Below, piece by piece: positions 33,801 through 45,339 of a DNA stretch of 64,000 bases. The stretch's first letter is position 1, and each line of letters opens with the position of its first letter. Origin of the DNA: Isoetes taiwanensis. Lineage: Eukaryota; Streptophyta; Lycopodiopsida; Isoetales; Isoetaceae. The notes beneath the pieces were generated by a model. The model made no database searches. It was not told the origin of the DNA and saw nothing but the letters and a program-made list of their open reading frames with translations. The stretch spans positions 11,108,689 to 11,172,688 of the forward strand of contig JAJEKV010000041.1 of NCBI GenBank assembly GCA_021234155.1. The letters run 5' to 3'. A program made the position numbers and the translations under genes.

Positions 33801-35325
33801 AACATTATTACCATAGATATGTCCTCTGGCGTATCCGAAAAATAACTTCTTGTAAATAACTTTTTTGCATCTTCAACGTCTTGTCATCCTTTTATTCCCT
33901 TTATTCTATTTTTCATGCTCTAGGATAAAATTTACATTTGGAAAATTGTTTTTCTAGAATCAACTTATCAAGGACCCTCTATCTATGAAATTTATATTGA
34001 GAGGGTAAGTTCGTGTACCTTCTTCTAAGTTTTACCCTGCGATGCCTATCTGCATGAGAGCATGTGGTAGCCAGCTGCATCTCTTTCTGCTGGTTGATAG
34101 CGGTCAACAACTATGTGGCATGCTGCCTCGCAGTCATAACCTCACTCGGTATTATGCATGCTCACGCACGCGCATTCAACTTCAAATTGCTCAAAACGGA
34201 AATGGGTTCCCCACCATTTTCCTATTGAATTGGTGAACTGGGAGGTTCAAAATATGTTCAATCTTAAACTTCCATAGTAAACATGGCGAAAGCTAAGGTT
34301 TTTGACAGAACAAATTACGGGTTTGGGAAGGTTTTAGGACTTAGTTTATCACAGTACTATGTCATCGAGGATTGTTTTATATGACTACCATTTTAGGTAC
34401 CGCACCACATGAATGGTTGATGGCAAATAAACATCTTGGCAAAATTGGAAGTTGATGAAACAATCTTTAATCGATCCATAGCGGACGATCAACAATTTTC
34501 GCCATCTAGCTGTTGCTTGAATTGTCGAGTTTGATGATTGTGATTTGCTTGTTAGCAAGTTTAAGAAATGACTTTCCAAGCGAGGTTAATTTTGTATTTT
34601 TGTCGCTTTTCACTAAGGTTTTGCTATGATTTTTGTAGTGTATTTCAATTGATGTACTAATGCGTACATCTATAGAAGTCACTGCAACATGGTATTTTAT
34701 AGCACTTGAAATAATGGTTTAACCATGAAAAAAAATTTGTAATATGGCATTACAAGGCTTCGGGAAGGCTGTTACTTTGGGTTCTCTAAGTCGCCTTCGA
34801 GCCCTATAATTGACCTTGGTGCCCTCTCAGATAAATTTAACATTCTTGATAGGTAAGAACTTTAAACTTTGGTTCCTCGTGTTGCTCTCTTTTTAGCTTG
34901 GCGTTTCTTCCCGCCAGTTTGATTTGTCTTGGTAGTTATACGCTCCATTTTGTCTTGGCTATATCAAAGGAGTTATGAAGGTTGTTGCGGGTTCTTGGTC
35001 TCGAGCACTAGTCTTCAAGCATCTTGTTTAAGCCTACGGTTATCAAGCCATCATAGGTTTTCTGTAAAGATTATTTGACTGCATATTTCCGATGCAGAGG
35101 AACTTAAACCATAATTTTTATCCTTTAAGTTTTTACTCTATGGCTCCGCCATGGTTTCACTAATGTGGGAACCATGAAGTTATAGAAGAAAATTAAGTGC
35201 ATAGGTTAAGATGAGAGATTTTTGTACATTTCTTCACCGTCCCTAGGCAGGCATCTACCTGCAAGCTGTAAGTCCTTTTTCATTACATTTCAGTATTTCA
35301 TCAAAGTTCTAGGTCTCAAATTTCT
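30851..35325. other. Intergenic stretch, nothing recognised
   Basis: AT-rich DNA with homopolymer runs. No ORF with family resemblance, no paired inverted repeats and no RNA gene seen on reading both strands. Confidence 0.35.
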
Positions 35326-35394
35326 TTGAAAAGATGCATCACAAAAGCAGTCCAGATGGCATTTCAATGTATATTTTCTCTATCTTGGGCAGAA

Positions 35395-35544
35395 CTACAA
35401 TTTGCTTTATCTATTCCCAGAATTCTCCAGGATTCTGGTAAATCTGAACAGCGGGCTTTGGTTAAAAGCTTCACAAGTGATTTTCCTGCTTGTAGTGATG
35501 CTCTTATCGCAGTGGCTGAAGCTTCAAAATCCCAAGCGGTATAA
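35395..35544 (+). other. Possible isolated exon, unrecognised
   Basis: Between TTGGGCAG| (35388) and AAGCG|GTATAAG two frames are open. One reads LQFALSIPRILQDSGKSEQR then ALVKSFTSDFPACSDALIAV, which has protein-like composition. No neighbouring exons could be found, and no domain is recognised, so it may be chance or a gene relic. Confidence 0.2.
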
Positions 35545-38500
35545 GAAGGTACATGGTTTTCTCTGACAATCATTCATCCTCAGAATGGCCATCTATCTTT
35601 TTAAAGCTTAGTAACAGGAGCCTACTTGACCGGCCATTGCATATACATTGGATCTCATTAGGTTGAATTTTGCAGAGCTAGTGGGTAAGCACCATCTAAG
35701 TTACCTTTGCAGAAAGCGTCTACACAGGAGAGAGACCTGCATGTGAGAGATTGAAACGATGTTCATGCACCAATTTTCATAAGTCTTTTGAATGATCAAT
35801 TCCATTTGAAGTCAAGTAGGCCCGGTCTCACGACAAATTAGGAAGTCCTTTGTATTTCCGATTGGCTTCGAGAACAAATTGGAAGCCTCTAATTGATTAC
35901 ATGGTTTGGGAGAAGCTTATGGATTACGTCAGAACATACTTGACTGGGTGGTTAGGATAGCGTATTTTACTCTGATAAAATTGCATTCACTGGGTGGCTG
36001 CTTCTTAACAACATATATCCCTTAATGCCAAGTCTACCTTGGCTCAATCCATATCATATCTTGTGCAGGAAGCGGGCCAGAAACGAAAATAGGAAACAAA
36101 CAAACTTTCTTCCTTTGTTGCTTGTTTCCTGGTTTCTTTTACATTGTTCCACTTTCTTAGTTTCGTTTATTTCTTTTCATTAATATTGAAGCATTTACCC
36201 ACATACACAAGTTAAATTCTCTTTGCTCACAAAAGTAAAAATGTGGTAAGCTTTTCCTTGCAATGTTGCCATAGCTATTTCGCGGGATTATGTATAATCG
36301 GCTGTATATTTGACCAACGTGGAAACTTTTGTGCAGCTTTGCTTATATGTAGGTATTATATTATGCAAATGGCAAACAAGCACCTCGGATACTACATGCA
36401 TGCAAAAGTGGAAGCGGGCAGCCGCTGGTGTTGAGATGGATCTTTATCTCCATAGCAATTCACGGTTACGCACAAATTGCTCTGTTTTTATTTACCCTCA
36501 CACCATAATTACATATATGCAACAAGTGCAGGAGGTGCTATGGCTATGGGATGGATCCTTATGTCCATACTTGATTTTCATTAGACATAAATGAAACTCT
36601 CTGGCCATTACTACTATAAGCATCAATGTCTATATCTATATAAGAGTCCAATGTGCTAATGGGTCCAATTCTCCACGTCAGCTTAATTTATATACTAAAA
36701 ATAATGGTTTTTGCTTATACATCCTTTTGTTTGTTTTTGTAATAATGGTTATCTTGTAATTTATAATAAATCCTCTATTACTCATTACATAATTTTACCC
36801 AAGTTATCATAAGTTTGTTGTATCTAGAAAGTTACTTTTGTATCGTCGATTTTTTTAGGCCCGAAGGAGTAAAATTTTATAACAATTACCATTACATTTT
36901 CAAAATTAAAAAATCCCCCAACTACCCTTGGTTTGGGTGCATATTCACTACGGGGGTGGCGTAGGGGCTGGCGGCGCTAAAAAATTATGTTTTGCGTGTA
37001 AAAATCCAACACCATGCTGTTACATTACCTCAAGTCTTATAGTATTTTTTGCAAATCTTGTTATCGTTATACCAATCTATACATCCCTTACCCCCATAAA
37101 TGAGGAACTTTGTTAATGCCAGTTGTAGATTAAGGGAATAAGGGTGAATATGCCTATCCTATGACTCTCGATGCGGAGTCACCCCATGTATTGAATATAC
37201 TTTAAAACTAAAGGGGGTTTAAGGAGGGGATTTTATTTTAAAGTGTAAAATGTAATGGTTATATTCAATGGTCAGCTATGAACCACGACTCCTAAAATGA
37301 TTGCTCGAGAAGATTGAGATCTATATTGCACTGCAAAAACCCACCGTTAGAGGCAGCCAACCTATAAATTCAACATATACACTCATGAATCGATGCCAAA
37401 ATTTCAGTCCAGTAGTGCCTCCCCACACTACATTCCACGCTCTGCTACATCAACAATTCAAACTCTTGTTCAGCTCATTTTACAATATATAGATTGTATT
37501 TCATGCATTCATGCAATCTATAACTAACATCTTAAATGAATTGACTCCATGTTTAGACCCTCTTATTGCAAAAGTCAACATTTTAAACTATACCGCTGAG
37601 GAATGCATGCAAAGGCAAAGACGATTGGTTGGTCTCGCCAGCTAAAAACCAGAGAACCGGTGAATTGTTGTTCCCATCCAATGGAGCAAATCGCTTACCT
37701 TATAAGGTATAAATGCATGGATATATAAGACAAACATCAGCCATTTGGTAATCCCCAAGTTGTACTTGGACTTATGTAAAGCGGTGGTTGCTCACAGATG
37801 TCCCCATTGTTAATCGCGGTGTATTTGGCTTTGGGACATAAATCCGCACATGAAAGTGGCGGTTGAAATGATCAGGAGGTTTCTTTTGGTAAGTCGGGCT
37901 TAACTCAACCACAAATTTTCAATGAAACAGCTGGCTTTGATTTACTTTTCTGGATCTCTTTTTACAACTTATATAATTTGGAATTGTTAGAAACATGTTT
38001 CGCGTTTTCAAATTGGTGTGCGGGTAAAAGTATGTTAGAGTGTCTCTTAAAGTATCATATTTTAGTGACAACAAAAGGGACCTAAAAAAAGTATTGAGGG
38101 CGATTATTTGTGGTTGTTATGGAACCTATGTAATATCTCAACAAATGTTTTATTATGAATTAATACATTTTTTTAATGTCCCCTAACTTTTATTTTGTAT
38201 TTTTTTGAATTGACTTTGATGAAAAGGAAAAAAAAGCACTAGTTTAAGGTACACATAGTGTAGGTGCTTAGCGGTTCAAAAGTAAACACCCTAATATGCT
38301 TTTCCCAAGCATGAATAATAACCGTTTCCCTTTCACGCCTTTGTTCATCGCGTTCACCCGTTTCTATAGTGAATTTGTTAATTCGGTTGAACTTCTGTTT
38401 GATATGTTTGGTTCCTTAGTGCAACAAAATTCCAAGTAATTCGATACAATTGACTATCTGAGAGCTTAGCGCTTTGTTTGTCATGATATACCTTTTTTCA

Positions 38501-41279
38501 TTCAACAATTCCGTAATCTAAAGAAATTTCTCGATTGTGGAGTTAAGGTTGTGACATTTTATTTTGTAGGTTGCTACACATGATTGTTCTTACTTTTCAA
38601 ACAAAAGATGTTTTTCCTAAAATCTAAAGTTGTTTGGCTAGCATCATATCACTCTCCTAATTTGTATTAAGCATGTCACTCTCAATGTTAGATTGCTTCT
38701 TTGTAAATGTAAAACATATCTTGAATTATATTTTGAAGTATAATTCCTTAGGCCCTAGTTAACATATTGCAAAGGCGTAGGTCACCGCTATACATGATGC
38801 CACAACAAAACATGCAATGGCAATTTTATAGATAGATAGATAGATAGATAGTATTTTAACGTCCGCCACTGGGCTGACATCAAGAGGATATTTGATATCT
38901 AAGTTAAGCATGGCACCAATTCGATGGTATCAATGACATGTGGGGATGCGATACCACCTAAGCATAGTGGTTTGTAGAACATTGTCTACCTTGTCGATTT
39001 AAGCTTTGGTGACTCGGAATATGTGACTCTACATAATGTTACCGTCAATGATAATAAAATTGATGCTCTCATTCTAATCCATTCCTCGACCGGCTTGTCC
39101 TTAAACTTATCTTATAAATGGGATGTCGCTAACATTGGCATTTTGACTTGGACTTTTACCATAATACATACAATCTTCATTATGTGTTTAGGATCGCCGT
39201 GTTGTGCGCTAGCGGTATATACAAACCTGAGCATATAGATGGTCAATATGTATATCTATTATAAAGTTTTGCCCAAAATTTGAAGTAGTTATGCGCATAT
39301 TTGGCAAACTATTCATGGTCTCGGCTTGGAATTCTTCTGGTACTTCGTGGTTGAAATAAGCCTCACTTCAAAGCCATCCATAGTAGCCAGGCCGGACATA
39401 TTTCCAAATTCAATACCCTTCCTAAATACTGTTTAAAATTTGTTCCCTTTTTTTGTGTGTTTGCAAATGGTGACTTTTTTACAATTCTTGTTCGAGTGCT
39501 CTTCACGGAATAACCTTCTTGTTGGGACATCCTTTGCCCTTGCTTTTTGCCTTAGTCCTTTTACCTTCACGATATCTCTCCATTAAGTTCCTACCATTGG
39601 CGATTATGGTCTTCCATGGAATGTCGCCAAAAATTCAAATTCAATTCATAAGATTTCTCTGTGCATAATCCATATTGAGGGTCGCTTCCCACGAGCTCAT
39701 TGTTAGGTGTTAAATTTAATAATATCCGGGACATGTTAAACTTATCGTGAAAGCAAAATCGCTGATGAAATGAAACATATATAAGTTTATAGGTTCCAAG
39801 TCTGGGGAATCAGCACTTCAGATCGAAATATTATGATTATGATCCTAATTTCAAAAAGCGCACGGAATGTTTGTGATGGTCGCACACCTAATCGATTTAA
39901 AATCTTTTTCCCAAGATTCTATTCAATGCGACTTTTAATGGATTTTTCATGAAAAAGAGCTACGCTGTAAAAGCTAAAAAGCTTCGTCCTTTGGTGAAGA
40001 AGATCAAATTCAAATGATTCACCCTTGATTAATCAATAGCTATTATGATGATGAAGCATTACCAAGATGATATGTGAAGATACATTAGAAGGTTTTATTT
40101 TGCATTTTATTGCATGCGATTAGTTGATTATTTTAAAGGAGGTGCAATATGATAACATTAAATTTGGTTCGAGGGATTTTTATCGGACAAAGAAAGTAGC
40201 TTTCATTTGACTCAAAATCTTACATTGATTGATTACATTACATTAGACATCATAGAGCAGTGTTGCCATGTTTCACATTAGGCTACAAAAGATTTCAGGT
40301 ACTAAGACAATTTATACAAAATTTGGTACTATATATGTCTGCGGAATCGAAATCTCAAGCAAGCGATTGGTGAACCCATAGATTTATGACACAATCTCAG
40401 CCATTTTATCGCAATACCAAAGTCACCAAAAAGCTGTAGGTGTGTCTCACGTTGGAATTGATACATCTATGTGCATTAACGCAGAAAGAATAGAGCCCCA
40501 CGTGGCTTATGACACTTTTCAAACTTGGCACTATGGTTTTGGAATTTGAATACAGGTACTATAAATCACCTCAATCCGCCCTCAGCTCAAAGTGTTTTTC
40601 CATGTGCTACAAAATCCTCGGCTGGGTCAAATTCGAAAGTTTCGATGGTGAATGGCAGGAAGCCGTGCAAATGCATTAACACCCAGGAAATATCAATGCT
40701 AATGGATTCATTCCATATACACTACATGATGTATGTCCATGCTATTCATTCATAAAGTAGTTATGGGTTTGAATAGAGCCCATATCACTCTTAGGACTAA
40801 AAGGGGTGCAAAATGTCTTTAGAACATCCTAGAGGGTAGAATCGCCAGTTTTGCGCCGTAGCAAAAAGGAAGGAAATATTTTGAACCGCAAATACCTTTT
40901 TTATGAGGGTCTAGAAAAAGGGTGGGATTGGAAGGTATCCCACTACAATGGTTAATCGGCATATCAGCCCATCATTCTTTGCAAACCAACAGATGAATAA
41001 ACACTTCAGAATGACTTGATGAGCGAGGATCTTCTACAAATCCAAATATGAAAACAACTTACGAATGGGATGGAAGTTATTTCATGTGCTCGAAAAGGAC
41101 ATCGGGCAACTATTTGGACGAGCTCTAGACTAACTGCTGCAAAATGCTTCAAGATCTTACAACCTGGTTTACTTTGAGCATTGTCTTTTAAAACATCGAA
41201 TCGGCTGTACGACATATATTTCTAGTATCCATATGCCGTCGCTTAGAATTACAGTATGCGCATCAAGATTCATAGAAAG
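35545..41279. other. Intergenic stretch with one microsatellite
   Basis: No gene or complete transposon recognised. 36690-37130 carries AT-rich text with a GC-rich island (GGGGGTGGCGTAGGGGCTGGCG near 36952). The short ORFs at 36928 and 40525 match nothing. Confidence 0.35.
38831..38851 (+). repeat. GATA microsatellite
   Basis: Five GATA units in tandem. Confidence 0.95.
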
Positions 41280-41755
41280 ATGATGAAAACAACAAAACCG
41301 TCCATGAATTTGCGTAATAAAAGAACAATAAACCCAGACTGAAGAAACCGTGTTTGTATTAGTTGGAAGAACATCTTCAAAATGCCATAGTATGAACAGA
41401 TGGCTTTTGGGATAGCTGCTTTCATAGTAGTTAAAGCATTCCATTAGCCCTTCTTTTATGGACCAAGAGCATCAGACCACTGACTTTTTGCAAAGCAATT
41501 TCTGTACTGATGCCTGTTAATATTAAGAACGAAAAAGCCATCAAGATCATAATAGAAAGAACAAAACCATGGTTGGAAAACAACGAAAAGCTTTTCGGCA
41601 GCATAAAAAAGAACAATAAGCCAGACTGGAAAAGCAAATGTTTGTATTATGAACAGCAGACGTCTTCAAATGCCATAAGTAGATGGCTTTTAGATGCTTC
41701 CTTTTCATAATGAATTAAAAACACTCATTAGCCCTTCTTTTATAGGGATCAGAAC
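41280..41755 (+). repeat. Direct duplication, about 200 bp per copy
   Basis: Copies at about 41280-41475 and 41545-41755 share AAAGAACAATAA.CCAGACTG, TGTTTGTATTA, GTCTTCAAATGCCATA, AGATGGCTTTTxGAT and CATTAGCCCTTCTTTTAT. Gaps and substitutions are spread evenly. Non-coding. Confidence 0.8.
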
Positions 41756-42314
41756 GACGGACCGGATGTTCAAGCACAGTTTATAGCTCCGATGAGAGAA
41801 CAATAGACAAATGAAACCATTGACAAGTGCGGTTTAGCACCTCCATTCTTGAATTCTCAATCTTTTTAGTCTCAAAAGACATAAGGAGTGGCTTTCAAAT
41901 GAAGAGCCAGGAAACATCTAATTATTTGCTGGCACAATCTTGATGTAATTACGTAAAGCCATGAATTAAAACAACTACTAAGAGGTAAAAGCAAATTTAA
42001 GGTCCGCACCACAACTTGCTGTATCTGAGGAACCCATATTGCAATATCAGTCAGAGAATGTAGACTTACAATAATCCCACAGTCAGAGTTCGGGCAGTGG
42101 AACAGAAGTTTCGTACATATATGGTAGAAGAAAACAAACAGAAGCCACGCTAAACTAAAGCCCTGGGATTCGCATGTATACGAGACCTAGCACCAGGGAA
42201 AAAGCTGGGGACTTAATTGCGGGTTAATTGAGGTCCCCTCCAAAAAAAAAAAGTAGCTAATGTTTTCGGCACTTAGCATTACGAACTAATGCATTACCTG
42301 CAATGATACACTAA

Positions 42315-42509
42315 GGCTACGTTCCCATGCGCCTCTGACCGGACTCAAGATTCAAAGGCCAGTAACCGGAGTTCAGAAATCCCCTCATTTCTGAAAAATC
42401 GAAAACCAGCTTGGAATTTGACCTCAAATTTTGAAGTTAAATCTGAACATGAGAACTGGCTCCACTTTCACAATTTCGAAGTCCGGTTGTTTCCATGGGG
42501 AACGTAGCC
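42315..42509. mobile_element. Tourist-like (PIF/Harbinger) MITE
   Basis: A 195-bp sequence with terminal inverted repeats GGCTACGTTCCCATG and (from the other strand) GGCTACGTTCCCCATG, flanked by TAA on both sides (42312-42314 and 42510-42512). A 3-bp TWA target duplication is the mark of PIF/Harbinger elements. There is no coding capacity. The interior is rich in CCGGAxTTC/AAATTTTGA words. The A11-A12 runs on both flanks belong to a small host duplication (TTGAG(G)TCCC..CC then A-run then CATTACCTGCA). Confidence 0.85.
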
Positions 42510-42755
42510 TAAGCTTTCCTTTCGCTTTCGTTAACCAAGAAAGAAGCACCCTTGGAAAGTAATTGAGTCCCTCCCAAAAAAAAAAAAGAACATTACCTGC
42601 AGCAATCCACTGAACTCCTCGCCTTCGCCATGAAAAACCTAAACCATTCTCAAGCGGATTCTTGGCCTTGCAGCTAACACAGATAAGAAGACACTTAAAA
42701 TTTGGCTCAAAAGAATAACCCGGACCCCATCGAAGATGAGTTTTTTGTGCAGTGG

Positions 42756-42824
42756 GCTTGATTGCATATATTTTGAAAAAACAAAGTGGAAGCTAACGCT
42801 TGATTGCATATATTTTTGACAAAG
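42756..42824 (+). repeat. Short tandem duplication
   Basis: GCTTGATTGCATATATTTT occurs at 42756 and 42798, with AAAACAAAG/GACAAAG after each. Confidence 0.85.
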
Positions 42825-43100
42825 AATGCAGCAAAGGAAGAATTCTTGTATGTTAAGTAAAAGGCCATATGGCCGACCTACCAAGAAAAGAGATGGGGTT
42901 TACCTCGAGAGATTTTAGAGTATAATGTGTCCCTACCCCAAACGTGTATGTAGGCAAGGACTTGCAGAGGTAATATGACTTCACTGGATAAGCGGTTCGA
43001 GATATGTTCAATAACATACACACTCTTTATCCATTTAATACACATTCCCTATTTGGATCATCACAAAGGTTATGGTCACCTCCATAATAATACAAAACTA

Positions 43101-43177
43101 GGGGTATTTTGGCAATTTAACAAACATAAGGGTATTTGGCAATTTTAGCAAACATAAAGGTATTTGGGTTTTGCCCC
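43101..43177 (+). repeat. Tandem repeat of about 29 bp, two and a half copies
   Basis: GGGTATTTTGGCAATTTAAC followed by AAACATAA is repeated in tandem. Confidence 0.9.
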
Positions 43178-44439
43178 ATCGTTGAATGCTTGGTTCACTC
43201 AATCTTATTGTACACATTGACCACTTTCGATGTTGGTACTAAATATATTCAAACACAGGCTTAAATGCCACCCCCTTCCTTTGGCCTCTCTTTAGTTGTT
43301 TGAGATGGGGCCCTATCTGCGCAGGAGTAACATCTCGCCCGTCTGCGGCGGTCTGCTTGGTTCTGTCATATCAAACAATGCAAATGGCCCGATAAGAATA
43401 AGCGATAAAATTTCTCAAAAAGCCACAGAGTATAGACTAGAATTGGATCAAAAGGCAAGTTAAGAAAATCTTTTAGGGTTTGGAGGACACTTATTATGGC
43501 ACGAAATTTGTGCTATATCGTGAGCCATATGGTCAAATTTCATTAATGTTTCGGACTTAAATGTGCCCATCACAATTAATTATGGGAGCTTTTTAATAAT
43601 AAATGTCTAAAAATTTTAATTTTTCTAAAGGGTTTTGAAAGCTAAAGGAGATTGCTTGATGAGTTAAAGGTGTATCAAAGTTCTAATAGTGCTATTAGAG
43701 ATAGTCTCAATTGTATTGCAATTACTTGAATTACGTATTGCACCAAAGAATCAAATAAACAGAACTTCATATTCACTTTATCTAAGAAATGGTTGCAAAG
43801 GTATAATTACAGGTTGAAGGTTGTGGTATTGTATTAAAACATTTATAGACATTGCCACACATAAATGTTTCTTACTTTTCGGTATGACTACTCTAAAAAT
43901 CCTAAAAGTTGTTTTTTCTTGTATCAATGTCACCCTTTTAATCTATATCAAAGTATCTCAGTATCTCAAAACTCTTTGCTCCTATCTAATATTGTGGCCC
44001 TAGGTTAACTTCGTTGCAAAGGCATGGATGTTAGGCCATGCGTGATATACATCAGAGCATATGAAATGGATTATCTTTTGTAGGGCCTTGTCATATCTTA
44101 GGGGCATGTTTGGTTCAAGATCCTTTCATGGCCTAGAGATAAGCAGAAGCGGATCATTATTACTATTTACGCAGGCGAGATCTGTGTTCTCCTTATGCGG
44201 AAGAGCATGTAGATGCATGCCTTGAGTATTATTCATAGTCGAGTTGGGACCTTGTGATTTATCTTCATTTTCCTGTGTTCAATGGTAGATCTTCTTCACG
44301 AATTCCATCTTTGTTTCTTAACAAGATAAAAGCAACAAACCAATCCTCGGCCTTGCGTTCGGACAATGCTATCGTCATTCTATTCTATAACATTGACACC
44401 ATATTTGCTTCATGATGTTAAATACCTCACTTTTGTTTC

Positions 44440-44723
44440 AAGTAAAATATGACATAATAGATGACAATAAATTGCCAAAAAGTAACCTAAAATATGACAA
44501 AATAGGAGGCAAAAATTTGCAATAAAAAGTGACAAAAAAGTGTTATAAAACATGACAAAATAGGTGTTAAAAGACTGACAAAAAGAGTGACAAAAAACTG
44601 ACGTTGTATCGTCACTAATTTTTGACATTTCTATGGTCATCTTTTTGTCAGTTCTCTGGAATTTGCAGTAGTCTACAAAGTGACAAAAAAAAAGCCGACA
44701 ATAAGCATGTTTCTCTTGTAGTG
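44440..44723 (-). mobile_element. CACTA transposon terminus with subterminal repeats
   Basis: On the minus strand the element begins at 44723 with CACTACAAGAGAAACATGC, a close match to the CACTACAAGAAAA terminus of plant CACTA (En/Spm) elements. Over the next 280 bp the word TGACAAAA/TTTTGTCA recurs about ten times in both orientations, as expected of CACTA subterminal transposase-binding repeats. The plus-strand base triplet after the end is AAG. No matching CACTA end was found elsewhere, so this is a terminus or a deleted element. The 111-aa ORF here only translates the repeats. Confidence 0.75.
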
Positions 44724-44734
44724 AAGGTTTCATC

Positions 44735-45240
44735 ATTTTTTTCATGCCCGACTGTGCAAAGGGATGGAACTATTGAGCATTGTTTCTTTTTGTGTGACTA
44801 GCTCCAGCCATTTTGGTCTTGACTGCTTTCTCTTTTTCATGTGACATTGACAAGTTAGCAAGTGCCCTTGGCTATTTATCCGAATACTTGGAATAAGCTG
44901 CAAAGTCAAGCCTTTCATTTAGCGTCAGGATTGTTGTTGTGGTCTATCTAGAAGCGCATAAAATTGTGTGTTTTTAAGTGCTTGAATGATATACATTTGT
45001 TGTCCTCGGGACACTCAAGATAAATTGCTAAGGCCTACCATGGCTCTTTTCTTGCTCACACTTGAAGTCGGTTTATCTTTGAGACTTATTTTTGTGTGTT
45101 GTCTTATACATAGGCTAGTGGTGCTACTCAGTAGATCATGATTGTCCTCTAAGATTTTGATCCCACCTGTGCAGTTGCATCTGTCTTTTGGCTTGGACTT
45201 TCAATATAGTTTGATGTCCTTAAAAAAGGGGCTGACCTAG
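44735..45240 (+). pseudogene. LINE zf-RVT region fragment
   Basis: GTIEHCFFLCD then, after a stop, LQPFW, and further on LASGLLLWSIWKR-like text (with a TAG for Trp) reproduce the zinc-binding tail of plant non-LTR reverse transcriptases ('E..EHLFF.C....W'). The reading frame is broken at several points. It is likely the 3' tail of a truncated LINE. It directly follows the CACTA terminus. Confidence 0.55.
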
Positions 45241-45339
45241 TTAATCTAGCCTATACATCCACCTCGATCAATCCTTTGGTAGTATTATCATCCTACATCG
45301 GGGACGGAACACATCAGGTGTAGTATCTTATGGCCAGGC

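Noticed and set aside
35700-35790. VYTGERPACERLKRCSC, resembling a C2H2 zinc-finger linker
   Set aside because: The Cys/His spacing does not form a finger, no second finger follows, and the frame ends at once.
36620-37170. Possible Helitron (TCTATATCTATATAAGAG start, GC-rich spot inside)
   Set aside because: No hairpin followed by CTRR end was found and no A|T target is clear.
44410-44745. 111-aa minus-strand ORF full of Cys, Phe and His
   Set aside because: It translates the TGACAAAA subterminal repeats of the CACTA end.
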